Below, in pieces: positions 27,338 through 34,950 of a stretch of DNA of 38,505 bases. The DNA lies in NCBI GenBank assembly GCA_016927425.1, contig JAFGMR010000003.1:1-38505 (forward strand), in the 5' to 3' direction. The position numbers and the translations under genes are program-made. Position 1 is the first letter of the stretch, and every line of letters starts with the position of its first letter. The notes beneath the pieces were generated by a model that made no database searches, had not been told where the DNA came from, and worked only from the letters and a program-made list of their open reading frames with translations. This DNA is from Methanotrichaceae archaeon. GTDB taxonomy: Archaea > Halobacteriota > Methanosarcinia > Methanotrichales > Methanotrichaceae.

Positions 27338-28429
27338 ATGACCCAGCTAATCAGAACTGCCGCCCTCACAGTTGACTTCTCTAAGGAGCGGCATGAGCTC
27401 TTGGCCAAGGGAGCCCTCTCCCGGGTGGTACAACCGGTACTCGACAGGATGAACGATCGGTTGAGGGTGGAGAAGCCCGCCATGGTCCGCGAGATGGACG
27501 TGGTCGCAACGACCTGGCTTCCTCCGATCCCAAGCGGACCATTCAAGAGGCTCATACTGAATGAGGCGAAGATGGCGATAGGCAGGCCTGTCCCTCAGAC
27601 GGTGAGCATCGAGGTCACAAGGGAATGCGGTTGCCGATGCGATCACTGCAACATCGGGGAGGGGGAGGAAGAGCTCGAGGGCAAGGACATCGAGCGGGTC
27701 ATCGATGAAGCCCTGGATCTTGGGGCATGCATCATCACATTCACAGAGGGCGATCCCCTGCTCCGGGAGGATATCTTCGATCTGATTGCCCATGTGGATC
27801 CGGAGCTTGCCGTAACCAACCTATTTACGCCCGGCATCGAGATGACTCCCGATATAGCAAGGAGGCTGAAGAACGCCGGGCTCTACAACCTCTTGGTGGG
27901 GATATACAGCACCGATTCCAATGAGCATGATCGCGTCCGAGGTGTCGAGGGGGCATTTGAGAAGGCGATCTCTGCCATAAGGTGTGCCTTGAACGAGGGG
28001 CTGATGGTCACCATGACGACGCACGTTACGTCCAAGGGCATAAACCAGCTTCCCGATCTCTACGACCTGGCAAAGGACCTGGGCGTCCATGAGTTCTCGA
28101 TCTGGGAGGGAATCCCGAGGGATGCCGATGATATCCTGTCCCAGATAGATAGGGAGAAGATAATGCGGCTCTATCAAAAGGCAAACTCGAGCCGGGACGG
28201 CCCTCGGGTATTTGCGAGCACATTCTTCGAAGGGCAGATGATGGGCTGCATGGCCGGTAGAAGGTGGCAACACGTGGCAGTGGACGGAAGCGTTCGTGGC
28301 TGTCCATACCTTAAGGAGAGCTATGGGAACGTATTGGACCTCCCCCTCAAGGAGATCTGGAAGAGAATGCGCGCATCAGGGGATTTCGATGGATTCGAGG
28401 GAAGTTGTCCGGCTCAGGAGCTCTCCTGA
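27338..28429 (+). CDS. Radical SAM enzyme with C-terminal SPASM-like region
   Basis: A 363-residue protein. After 90 residues of N-terminal helical extension comes the 4Fe-4S/SAM motif CxxxCxxC at Cys97, Cys101 and Cys104, then TFTEGDPLL (the GGEP-like SAM-binding segment, with EGDP). The C-terminus has GCMAGRRWQHVAVDGSVRGCPYL, followed by SYGNVLDLPLKEIW and a last Cys, which resembles a SPASM/twitch auxiliary cluster. Such proteins modify peptides or synthesise cofactors; the substrate is unknown and no precursor peptide is evident. ATG 27338 has GGATGAGAT upstream. The stop codon lies inside a perfect hairpin. Confidence 0.88.
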   Translation: MTQLIRTAALTVDFSKERHELLAKGALSRVVQPVLDRMNDRLRVEKPAMVREMDVVATTWLPPIPSGPFKRLILNEAKMAIGRPVPQTVSIEVTRECGCRCDHCNIGEGEEELEGKDIERVIDEALDLGACIITFTEGDPLLREDIFDLIAHVDPELAVTNLFTPGIEMTPDIARRLKNAGLYNLLVGIYSTDSNEHDRVRGVEGAFEKAISAIRCALNEGLMVTMTTHVTSKGINQLPDLYDLAKDLGVHEFSIWEGIPRDADDILSQIDREKIMRLYQKANSSRDGPRVFASTFFEGQMMGCMAGRRWQHVAVDGSVRGCPYLKESYGNVLDLPLKEIWKRMRASGDFDGFEGSCPAQELS

Positions 28430-28432
28430 GCC
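28411..28432 (+). terminator. Hairpin embedding the radical SAM stop codon
   Basis: GGCTCAGGAG (28411-28420) and CTCCTGAGCC (28423-28432) are exact reverse complements, and the TGA (28427-28429) lies in the right arm. With a two-base gap the real loop is about four bases. Pyrimidine-rich DNA follows. It may protect or terminate the mRNA. Confidence 0.5.
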
Positions 28433-28584
28433 CCTCGCCAATGTCCTCCGATTCTTCCGAATAATAACTTCTATTATTATATTTATATGGTCTTGCTATC
28501 TCCTCGGCGGTTCCGGCCAGGGATCGGCTGCGGCTCCGAGTTATACCCTCTTCTGCGGTTGCAGGTCTCTTCGACCATACGGAC

Positions 28585-28594
28585 AATTATATAC
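28585..28594 (+). promoter_or_regulatory. TATA box of the GTPase cassette
   Basis: AATTATATAC at 28585-28594 predicts a start near 28616 and a leader of about 42 bases before the GTPase ATG. An earlier TATA-like stretch lies at 28474-28486. Confidence 0.5.
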
Positions 28595-28658
28595 CTGAAA
28601 AAAAGTTATGGAAAATTATTAGTAGAGAAATGGTCTAAAACTAACCCAGAGGATGGAT

Positions 28659-29294
28659 ATGGATGTTATCAACAGGTTCAGGATGAGCCTTGGGTTGTGG
28701 GTCAGACGTATATTCGGCAGGAGCCGGGCGAAGATCGGCATATACGGCCCGCCGAACGCGGGGAAGACGACGCTTGCCAATCGCATCGTGAAGGACTTCA
28801 GCGGTGGGGAGGTGGGCTCGGTTTCTCACATCCCACACGAGACGAGGAGGGCTGTTCGAAAGGAGGGCGTATTGGTCAAGGGGAATGGATCCAGCATTCA
28901 GCTGGATATCGTCGATACGCCGGGCATGGCAACCAAGATCGACTTCAAGGAGTTCATGGCGTTTGGCATGGACGAGGCCGAGGCCAAGAAGAGGGCTAAA
29001 GAGGCCACCGAAGGGGTGATAGAGGCCATTAAATGGCTGGACGATCTAGATGGCGTCCTCTTGGTGATGGATGCAACGGAAGATCCCTATACACAGGTCA
29101 ACGTCACCGTTATCGGCAACATGGAAGCGAGAAGGCTGCCCATCCTCATCATTGCCAACAAGATAGACCTTCCCGACGCCTCCCCCTCAAGGATCAAGTC
29201 GGCCTTTCCCCAGCATCCCATCGTCTCAATCTCGGCCCTGGATGGCAATAACATCGATGACCTTTACAATGCCATAGCGGCCAACTTCGGGTGA
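28659..29294 (+). CDS. Era-like GTPase, Oap/Arv cassette
   Basis: A 211-residue small GTPase: G1 GPPNAGKT (residues 30-37), G3 DTPG, G4 NKID and G5 SAL are all in place. The N-terminus is a short basic amphipathic helix (RMSLGLWVRRIFGRSR), which may touch membrane or RNA. ATG 28653 is in frame, but ATG 28659 has AGAGG six bases upstream. It is followed within five bases by DUF2073 and then a Zn-ribbon gene, the conserved trio annotated in archaea as OapB/ArvB and OapC/ArvC with this GTPase. The process served is predicted only (origin-linked or membrane-remodelling). Confidence 0.88.
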   Translation: MDVINRFRMSLGLWVRRIFGRSRAKIGIYGPPNAGKTTLANRIVKDFSGGEVGSVSHIPHETRRAVRKEGVLVKGNGSSIQLDIVDTPGMATKIDFKEFMAFGMDEAEAKKRAKEATEGVIEAIKWLDDLDGVLLVMDATEDPYTQVNVTVIGNMEARRLPILIIANKIDLPDASPSRIKSAFPQHPIVSISALDGNNIDDLYNAIAANFG

Positions 29295-29298
29295 TCCC

Positions 29299-29661
29299 AT
29301 GCGAGAAGTACAGATGGATCTGATCTCTGAGGAGATGCTCTCCCACATGACGTCCATGGAGAAGATCAGGCTTATCCTGGATAAGGTCAAGACGGGCAAG
29401 ATCGTGGTCCTGGAGAGCGGCCTCACCCCTGAAGAGGAGGTCAAGCTGATAGAGATGACGATGACCGAGATCAGGGTCGACGAGTTCACCGGGATCGAGA
29501 TCGAGACCTATCCCATGAGAAGGGAGGGGTCTCTTCTGCAGAGGATCCTCGGAAAAGGTAGCAACAAGGGCAGGATGACGGTGATCGGCCCTGCAAACCA
29601 GCTCCGGACGGTGGAGAAGGACCAGTTTCAGATCAGCACCAAGGTCTCTGTGGGGGATTGA
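29299..29661 (+). CDS. DUF2073 (OapB/ArvB-like) protein
   Basis: A 120-residue alpha-beta protein with the DUF2073 pattern: KIRLILDKVKTGKIVVLESGL, then TPEEEVKLIEMTM and FTGIEIETYP. It ends in a Lys/Gln-rich tail. It begins four bases after the GTPase stop and its own stop is four bases before the Zn-ribbon start, so the three are one operon. The family is archaeal. The C-terminal RMTVIGPANQLRTVEKD suggests nucleic-acid or partner binding, which is inference. Confidence 0.8.
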   Translation: MREVQMDLISEEMLSHMTSMEKIRLILDKVKTGKIVVLESGLTPEEEVKLIEMTMTEIRVDEFTGIEIETYPMRREGSLLQRILGKGSNKGRMTVIGPANQLRTVEKDQFQISTKVSVGD

Positions 29662-29665
29662 TCGA

Positions 29666-30172
29666 ATGCCCCATATGTGTACGAGATGTCGTAAGGTCTT
29701 CCAAGATGGAATCGACCTCCTCCAGGGATGCCCTGCCTGCGGCTGGAAGAAGTTTCAGTTCATGAAGGCTGGCCAGAGGGCTGGCCTGGCAAGCAGGGAG
29801 ATTAGGGCGACAGAGGTGGTGGTGGAAAGGCCGGTTATCACGAGTGCCATGGGGGTCAGGAGGCCACCCAGGGTAGAGGTGAAGGGCGAGCTGGAAAGGG
29901 ATCGATCCCTCGATGGATATCGTGGTCGAGCCAATGAAGGTGATTCGGGTCGAGCTGATGATGGATATTCAAATCGATCTATGGATGGAGATTTGGCGAA
30001 GACTGAAGAGGTAGACGATGTGGAGCTTGAGAGCATCAGGATCGAGGAGCCTGGATCCTATGAGCTCAATCTGGATACCCTCTTCAACAGGGACGAGCTC
30101 GTCATGGCCTTGAAGGAAGGAACATATGTGATCGACCTGTCGACTGCATTTCGCAAGTCAAGAAAGGAATGA
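29666..30172 (+). CDS. Zn-ribbon protein, OapC/ArvC-like
   Basis: A 168-residue protein. The N-terminal zinc ribbon has Cys5, Cys8, Cys22 and Cys25 (CTRC...CPAC). A long low-complexity acidic linker (about residues 70-125) is made of short imperfect repeats such as GYRGRANEGDSGRADDGYS. The conserved C-terminal block SYELNLDTLFNRDELVMALK (about 130-150) is typical of this archaeal family (COG3364). It is the last gene of the GTPase-DUF2073 operon. The linker is longer than needed and may vary fast. Confidence 0.82.
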   Translation: MPHMCTRCRKVFQDGIDLLQGCPACGWKKFQFMKAGQRAGLASREIRATEVVVERPVITSAMGVRRPPRVEVKGELERDRSLDGYRGRANEGDSGRADDGYSNRSMDGDLAKTEEVDDVELESIRIEEPGSYELNLDTLFNRDELVMALKEGTYVIDLSTAFRKSRKE

Positions 30173-30233
30173 GCAGGCCAATCGGCATTTCTCCCTCTAC
30201 CGAATGGTCACCTATCAACTTTAATCGTTATCT

Positions 30234-30263
30234 CCCTCCAGTTTGGATCCACTCCATGGAGGG
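30234..30263. other. Hairpin after the Zn-ribbon gene
   Basis: CCCTCCA (30234-30240) pairs with TGGAGGG (30257-30263) around 16 bases, in the convergent gap of 250 bases before the next gene. The gap holds no other recognisable feature; a 70-codon frame starting at 30169 by ATGA overlap is not supported. Confidence 0.35.
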
Positions 30264-30422
30264 TTTCCGCCATGCTTGCAACGACGTTTCCGAGGATCTC
30301 CTGGGGAAAGCCGCTAAGGGGTATATCGGATCCATCGATCTTCAACTCTACCTTCATTCAAAACCTCTCCGGGATATATGAGGTGGACCGGGCTCGCTTG
30401 GATCCCGATCCTTAGTTTCCTT

Positions 30423-30842
30423 TCAAGCACCGCCGAATATGGCGATTGGCGGAGTGTAGACCGTGGTCTGGGGGGTTAGGTAATTGATGTCAGGGCCGCT
30501 AAGCGCATGGGCCGGGGTGACGACGGTGTTGGTGCCGCTCGTTATGTTTCCGTTCCTGATGGAAAACATGGGGGTTACGGTGATAGGCGTCGGGCCCTTG
30601 ATGACCGTTGGATCGATCACTGGCTTGTTCACCTTGCCAAGCGTGCTGAGGTCGAGGGGAACGTATGCAGGGGCCGCCTGACCTGCGGAAGTGGGCATCG
30701 TCGGGCTGATCCTGGGCAGGGCTATGGGATCGATCACGGGCTTCTTTCCTAGTGTGCTGAGATCCAATACGTCACTGGCGCTGGCCATCTCCAGGCCAGC
30801 CATGAACATCAGAAGTACGATGAGGGTGATCTTTACCTTCAT
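30423..30842 (-). CDS. Small secreted protein with LDLSTLGK repeats
   Basis: A 139-residue protein. The signal peptide ends near ASAS (residue 23). Mature residues begin with DVLDLSTLGKKPVIDP and the same phrase returns 40 residues later as LDLSTLGKVNKPVIDP. The rest is Pro/Thr/Val-rich with no Cys. ATG 30842 has GGAGG nine bases upstream. I know no family. A surface or secreted role is suggested only by the signal peptide and composition. The next gene in this direction, about 180 bases upstream, is the DsbD-like gene. Confidence 0.7.
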   Translation of the reverse strand: MKVKITLIVLLMFMAGLEMASASDVLDLSTLGKKPVIDPIALPRISPTMPTSAGQAAPAYVPLDLSTLGKVNKPVIDPTVIKGPTPITVTPMFSIRNGNITSGTNTVVTPAHALSGPDINYLTPQTTVYTPPIAIFGGA

Positions 30843-31020
30843 ATAGAGACCTCCTTTATGGGTCTATCTCAGTGTTTTACCATTTATTCCTTTTGATGAG
30901 CAAGTGTAGATCTGCCGGCGGTCTTGCCCATCCTCAGAGGAGCTAAGCCTCGTTGGAGTTCAGGCCTCATTGGACGGGCATCGCCTCACCAGAATACATG
31001 CCTCTACCAGAATACATGCT

Positions 31021-32412
31021 TCACCAGAGTGCGAGGCCGAAGTAGCGAGCAGCATAGGCGAGTCCCACGAGGATCACCGCCGAGCTGAAGACGGCTGTGA
31101 GATATTGTCCCGCCTGGAGGTATCTATCCCCTACCTTTCCGGCCACCTTGCGGGAGAAGGTGGATATGGGGATCACGGGAACGCCATGCCCCAGGCCAAA
31201 GGAGAAGAGCATCAGCCCTCCTACGAGCGGGGCGACCTGCTGTGAGGCAAGCCAGATGAGCACCGGAAAGACCAGAGAGACGGCGCAGGGGGCCCAGCCA
31301 AGGGCGAAGAACACGCCAAGCGTGAAAGCTCCAAGCAGGGCCGAGTACTTGAAGAGATCCATCGATAACCCCACAGTCCTCTCGAGAAAGCTCCTCTCGC
31401 CTTGCCCCAGGTTCAGCCTGGACTTTATTGGGGAAAGCAGGCCGTCGAGTGGCCAGAGGCCGTTTATCCCAAGCATTATCATGATGAGCCCAGCCAGGAG
31501 GTCGAATGTTCTGGCCTCTCGCACGAAGACGCCTATGTGGGAGATGAAGAATCCTATCATGAAGAAGACGAGCCCCATTCCAAACGTGAAGGCAAGGCCG
31601 ATCATGAAGCCCTCCAGAGAGCCAGATCCATGCAGGTACTCCTCCCTCCTTCGCGAGGTCATGATGTAGGAGAATATGGCAACCATCAGGGCAATGGAGC
31701 ATGGTGCAAGGGAGGTCACAATTCCTAGGAAGAACATGCCGAGATAGGAGTAGCTCTGGGAGGATGCATCCACATATCCATCTACCCCTCTGCTCAAATC
31801 TCCGTCCACGCTTCCGCCCAACTCTCCGTTCGCTCCTTTGCCAACTTCTCGGTCCAGCTCATCAAGGGCCTTAAGAAGCGATGCTGCATCCACTACTCCC
31901 TCCTGGTTGCCCTGGCCCATCCGGTAGACGTGGTATACCCTCGAGACCTGCCCGTCCCCATCGATCAAGAGCAGCGTCGGATTCGAGAAGCCGCCATCGA
32001 CGGTTGCATAATCGATTAACTCGCGCGATATCGGGTAAGGCTCCATATCATCGGCCCAGAGCCAGCTGATGTTGAGGCCCCACCATGATCGAGCAAGCGC
32101 TCTGCCGTCCTTGGAAAACGGGTTCTTCCTGATGTTCAGCGTTATTATATTGATCACTGGATCAATTGCATCCAGCCTGTCGAGCTCTGTGAGCTGGGCG
32201 CGAAGCGAGGGCTCGCACTCAAGGCAGAGGGGGTACTCGATGCTCCCCATGAAGAGGATCGAACTCTCACCCTGGTCGAGCGTGATCTCCTGGCCATCCA
32301 GGTCGCGGAAGGTCAGAACGGAAGGATCAATTCCGGATTCCGCAAGGCTGAAGGCTTGGGTGCTTCCGAGAAGGAGCGCCAGGATGGCCAGGAGATATCT
32401 CTCTTTTTCCAT
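31021..32412 (-). CDS. DsbD-like thioredoxin-CcdA fusion
   Basis: A 463-residue protein. A signal peptide (to about residue 24) is followed by an extracytoplasmic thioredoxin-like domain (30-185) with the redox pair Cys63/Cys66 (PLCLECEP). A Gly/Asp-rich linker (188-215) leads to a CcdA/DsbD membrane domain of six segments, with the conserved Cys238 (SLAPCSIA) and Cys376 (GWAPCAVS), each before a membrane segment. It should carry reducing power from cytoplasmic thioredoxin to extracellular partners. ATG 32412 is three bases after the thioredoxin lipoprotein stop, so both are one operon. Confidence 0.88.
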   Translation of the reverse strand: MEKERYLLAILALLLGSTQAFSLAESGIDPSVLTFRDLDGQEITLDQGESSILFMGSIEYPLCLECEPSLRAQLTELDRLDAIDPVINIITLNIRKNPFSKDGRALARSWWGLNISWLWADDMEPYPISRELIDYATVDGGFSNPTLLLIDGDGQVSRVYHVYRMGQGNQEGVVDAASLLKALDELDREVGKGANGELGGSVDGDLSRGVDGYVDASSQSYSYLGMFFLGIVTSLAPCSIALMVAIFSYIMTSRRREEYLHGSGSLEGFMIGLAFTFGMGLVFFMIGFFISHIGVFVREARTFDLLAGLIMIMLGINGLWPLDGLLSPIKSRLNLGQGERSFLERTVGLSMDLFKYSALLGAFTLGVFFALGWAPCAVSLVFPVLIWLASQQVAPLVGGLMLFSFGLGHGVPVIPISTFSRKVAGKVGDRYLQAGQYLTAVFSSAVILVGLAYAARYFGLALW

Positions 32413-32415
32413 GGA

Positions 32416-32925
32416 TCAACCGGAGTTCTGCCGGAACTGGGCCAGGGCATCGTCGAGATAGGATCTGAGCCTGTCATCGCCTACGACCTCTTCGGTGCTG
32501 TGCCATCCCACCTGGACCTGGCCTTGGGAATCCACGACCCAGGTGAGGATCACTATGAGTGGAATTGTTCCGACCCCGCCGTCCGGATCATAGGCTATCA
32601 TATCAAAGGCTCTGCGATCCCTTAGGGCATCGATATCGAAGTATGCGATATCCCCCAGATAGCCGTCCAGAAGGCCGTCGAGGATCCTCCTCTGCAGTGC
32701 GCAGGCCGGGCACTGCTCCTTTTGGAGGAATATGAAGACCGGCTTGCTCTGGAGGGCATCGAGCGCCCAGCTTGCGTGGGGCACTTCATTTCCCGAGAGG
32801 GGATTCATCCTGGGATATGTGATCCACCAGTCGTCATCTCCTCCGCCTACGGCGATCGAGCCGGCGCCGCATCCAACCAGGATCAGGAGGGCTGCAAACG
32901 TACAGATAATAGAGATCTTAGGCAT
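32416..32925 (-). CDS. Thioredoxin-fold lipoprotein
   Basis: A 169-residue protein. The N-terminus has a signal peptide with lipobox-like LVGC (Cys19), so membrane anchoring by lipid is likely. A thioredoxin-like domain follows with redox CPAC (Cys72, Cys75). ATG 32925 has GGAGT 10 bases upstream and is preferred over 32934, which lies only one base after GGAGT; the frame is open further back to 33000. It is the first gene of an operon with the DsbD-like fusion, and probably takes electrons from it. Confidence 0.82.
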   Translation of the reverse strand: MPKISIICTFAALLILVGCGAGSIAVGGGDDDWWITYPRMNPLSGNEVPHASWALDALQSKPVFIFLQKEQCPACALQRRILDGLLDGYLGDIAYFDIDALRDRRAFDMIAYDPDGGVGTIPLIVILTWVVDSQGQVQVGWHSTEEVVGDDRLRSYLDDALAQFRQNSG

Positions 32926-32997
32926 GGTATCCATGACTCCGAATTCGTATTCGGCGAAGGGGTATATTAGGGACACCCATCCTCGGTCGTTGCGTGC

Positions 32998-33008
32998 CAT
33001 ATATATCC
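32998..33008 (+). promoter_or_regulatory. TATA box of the 50-residue Zn-ribbon gene
   Basis: CATATATATCC is centred near 33003, 27 bases before ATG 33030, predicting a leaderless mRNA. The thioredoxin lipoprotein's own promoter (minus-strand TAATATACC near 32962-32970) lies just left, so the two genes are divergent and share about 100 bases. Confidence 0.5.
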
Positions 33009-33029
33009 GAAGGCGGCATCCTGACCATT

Positions 33030-33182
33030 ATGGATTGCCAGATATGCGGCATGAAGGGAGTCTCCTTGATCAAAGTGAGGCATAGGGACCGGGGCTGCGT
33101 AAAGGTCTGCAGCGGCTGCTACGAGAGGGAATGGGAGAGGATCCTTCCGGCAACCGGGGGATGTTCCTGCTGGGGCGGATGA
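33030..33182 (+). CDS. 50-residue Cys-rich zinc-ribbon protein
   Basis: MDCQICGMKG opens a 50-residue protein with Cys3, Cys6, Cys23, Cys27, Cys30, Cys45 and Cys47. CxxC and CxxxCxxC pairs make a zinc ribbon or knuckle likely. The C-terminal GGCSCWGG is unusual. The frame is open back to GTG 32994, but ATG 33030 lies 27 bases from a TATA box, so a leaderless start is preferred. It is divergent from the thioredoxin-DsbD operon and upstream of a rhodanese gene, so a link with thiol chemistry is conceivable. I know no named family. Confidence 0.6.
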   Translation: MDCQICGMKGVSLIKVRHRDRGCVKVCSGCYEREWERILPATGGCSCWGG

Positions 33183-33398
33183 GGGAATGGGGGGGATCGA
33201 CCGCTCTCGCAAGTTGATGCAGGATTGCATAATCGCTTGATAATCATTTAAGTGGCATACATTTAAGTAGATCGAGGGAGATAAGTGCATTAGAGGTCTC
33301 GCCCGAGATGGTGCCATCACGAAAAGGGAGCGGCTGGCATCAGGGATGGGGCTTTTCCGAGGATGCTTTAGGGCGTCATAGTTGAAGGAGTGTTAGTC

Positions 33399-34598
33399 AT
33401 GATCCATCTCTGTGCTGGGAAAGGGACGTTTCGATTGAGGGGGTTCTTGCCCCTGATTCTCATCCTTTTGATGATTGCAGAAGTCGCAACTGCGGCCGAC
33501 GCTGAGAACGCCGATAGCCTTTTGGGAGTCGAAGTGGAGAGAGCATCCGACCTTTCGGTCAGCGATCTTTCGATCACATACAGCGATGATGCAGACGGCC
33601 AAGGCCCCGCCTCGCAGGATAGCGGCGTGATCGGAACGGATATCGCCATACCTCCAACGGATACAGCCGTAACCTCTGCGGAAAACCCCGCAACCCAGGC
33701 AAATATCAGCGTGAGCCTCATATCGATGGAGGATCTCTATCTCGATCTCCAGAACGGAAGCTCGATCATTCTTCTCGACGCCTCCAACGATCCAGCGGGG
33801 TTCATTCCTGGCGCAATCTCCCTTCCGACGCTGAGCCTGGTCGATGAGGAGAGGGTGCTTCGCCCGATCTCGGAGCTGATCGAGATCATCGAGGCTGCGG
33901 GCGTCTCTTTCGACCAGCCGGTCGTCGTATACGGCGACTGCATGGAGTGCGCCGATTCCGCCTTCCTCTACTGGGCTTTGAGATACGTGGGACTCGACCA
34001 GGTAAGCCTCATGGACGGCGATCTGACAGCCTGGGCAAGCAGAGGCTACCCAACCGAGCCCATGTCGGCCACAATGCCGCCTGGAGACATCGCTGGCATC
34101 AGCCCGAGGCCCTGGCTTCTCGCCGAGTACCAGAGCGTGAGCGCAGGCGAGCTTCAGCTGGTCGATGCAAGGCTACCCGATAATTACGACCTGGGAAGCA
34201 TAGGAAGCGCAATTAACGTCCCATCCGACTCGATGATCGATCCGGATTATGGGATCTTCAAGGGAGCAGAAGCCCTCAACGAGACCTTCTCATCGCTCTC
34301 AATGGACGAGCCTGTTGCGGTCTTCACATCTAACGGGGGGAAGGCCGCCCTCGTCTGGTTCGCTCTCATGGAGACAGGATTTGATGCCAGGCTCTACACC
34401 TACTCAGACTGGCTGAAGAATCAAAGCGAGGATCAGAGCACTGCCGAGGATGCAAATACCTCGGCGATCGCAAAGAGCGATTTAGCAGAGAGCATGCTTG
34501 TTCAAAGTGAGAGCGCGCCCGAGCTTCCTGTAGCGCCGCTTCCAGAGCCCTTCGACTTCTTCAGCGACCTCTCTCCGGAGTGCTTTGGGATGTACTGA
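33399..34598 (+). CDS. Secreted tandem rhodanese protein
   Basis: A 399-residue protein: signal peptide to about residue 34 (TAAD), a Ser/Asp/Thr-rich stretch (35-105), rhodanese domain 1 (106-220) and rhodanese domain 2 (235-345), then an acidic tail. The active-site loop of domain 1 reads YGDCMECAD (Cys181, Cys184). The loop of domain 2, usually the catalytic one, reads FTSNGGKA and has no Cys. ATG 33399 has AAGGAGTG seven bases upstream and is chosen over GTG 33390. The expected activity, sulfur transfer to a thiol or cyanide, would depend on domain 1. It is downstream of the thiol cluster, outside the membrane like its neighbours. Confidence 0.85.
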   Translation: MIHLCAGKGTFRLRGFLPLILILLMIAEVATAADAENADSLLGVEVERASDLSVSDLSITYSDDADGQGPASQDSGVIGTDIAIPPTDTAVTSAENPATQANISVSLISMEDLYLDLQNGSSIILLDASNDPAGFIPGAISLPTLSLVDEERVLRPISELIEIIEAAGVSFDQPVVVYGDCMECADSAFLYWALRYVGLDQVSLMDGDLTAWASRGYPTEPMSATMPPGDIAGISPRPWLLAEYQSVSAGELQLVDARLPDNYDLGSIGSAINVPSDSMIDPDYGIFKGAEALNETFSSLSMDEPVAVFTSNGGKAALVWFALMETGFDARLYTYSDWLKNQSEDQSTAEDANTSAIAKSDLAESMLVQSESAPELPVAPLPEPFDFFSDLSPECFGMY

Positions 34599-34599
34599 A

Positions 34600-34615
34600 A
34601 GGGGGATCTCCCCCT
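34600..34615 (+). terminator. Hairpin after the rhodanese gene
   Basis: AGGGGG then ATCT then CCCCCT begins two bases after the TGA. The short, very stable stem is a plausible terminator. Confidence 0.5.
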
Positions 34616-34620
34616 CACAC

Positions 34621-34790
34621 CCCTCTTCGGGCGACCTCCATCGATTCAAAGAGGATAGGGCGAAAGGTTGGTGATCCTTCGCCCCTTCGAGAGACCTCCA
34701 GGATCTTAAGAAGATAAGGCAGAAAAAGAAGAAGAAGAGGCGATCCTTTGTTCGCCCTCTTCGAGGACCTGTTGGATCACAGGAGGGCAG
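34621..34790. repeat. Three degenerate tandem repeats
   Basis: CCCTCTTCGGGCGACCTCCA (34621), CCCCTTCGAGAGACCTCCA (34683) and CCCTCTTCGAGGACCT (34756) start three units about 62 and 73 bases long. Units 1 and 2 also share GAGGATAGGGCGAAA / AAGATAAGGCAGAAA and end in GATCCTT..TTCGCCC-like sequence. The 352-base gap (34599-34950) that holds them has no credible gene. Confidence 0.55.
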
Positions 34791-34950
34791 CCGCCCTCCC
34801 ATCGGGGATCTCTTGTGTCCCCGGAAAGCCATATACCCTTATGGGTGTGGCTGATACCAGTCCCCTCAAGCGCCATACGCAATGAGGCTTTTGTCCCTCC
34901 TTTTGCTCTATCTTACTCTATCTTGCTCATCCATCTCCATTATCACGGAA

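Noticed and set aside
28296-28598. 100-codon plus-strand frame running off the radical SAM gene
   Set aside because: It overlaps the radical SAM C-terminus out of frame; the hydrophobic stretch is translated from AT-rich promoter sequence.
30169-30381. 70-codon frame overlapping the Zn-ribbon stop by ATGA
   Set aside because: Apart from the ATGA there is no ribosome site at proper distance, no known motif, and it contains a hairpin; kept only as a note.
34482-34832. 116-codon minus-strand frame over the tandem repeats
   Set aside because: Low-complexity Phe run from an AAG/AAGAAG tract and antisense to the rhodanese end; the repeats explain it better.
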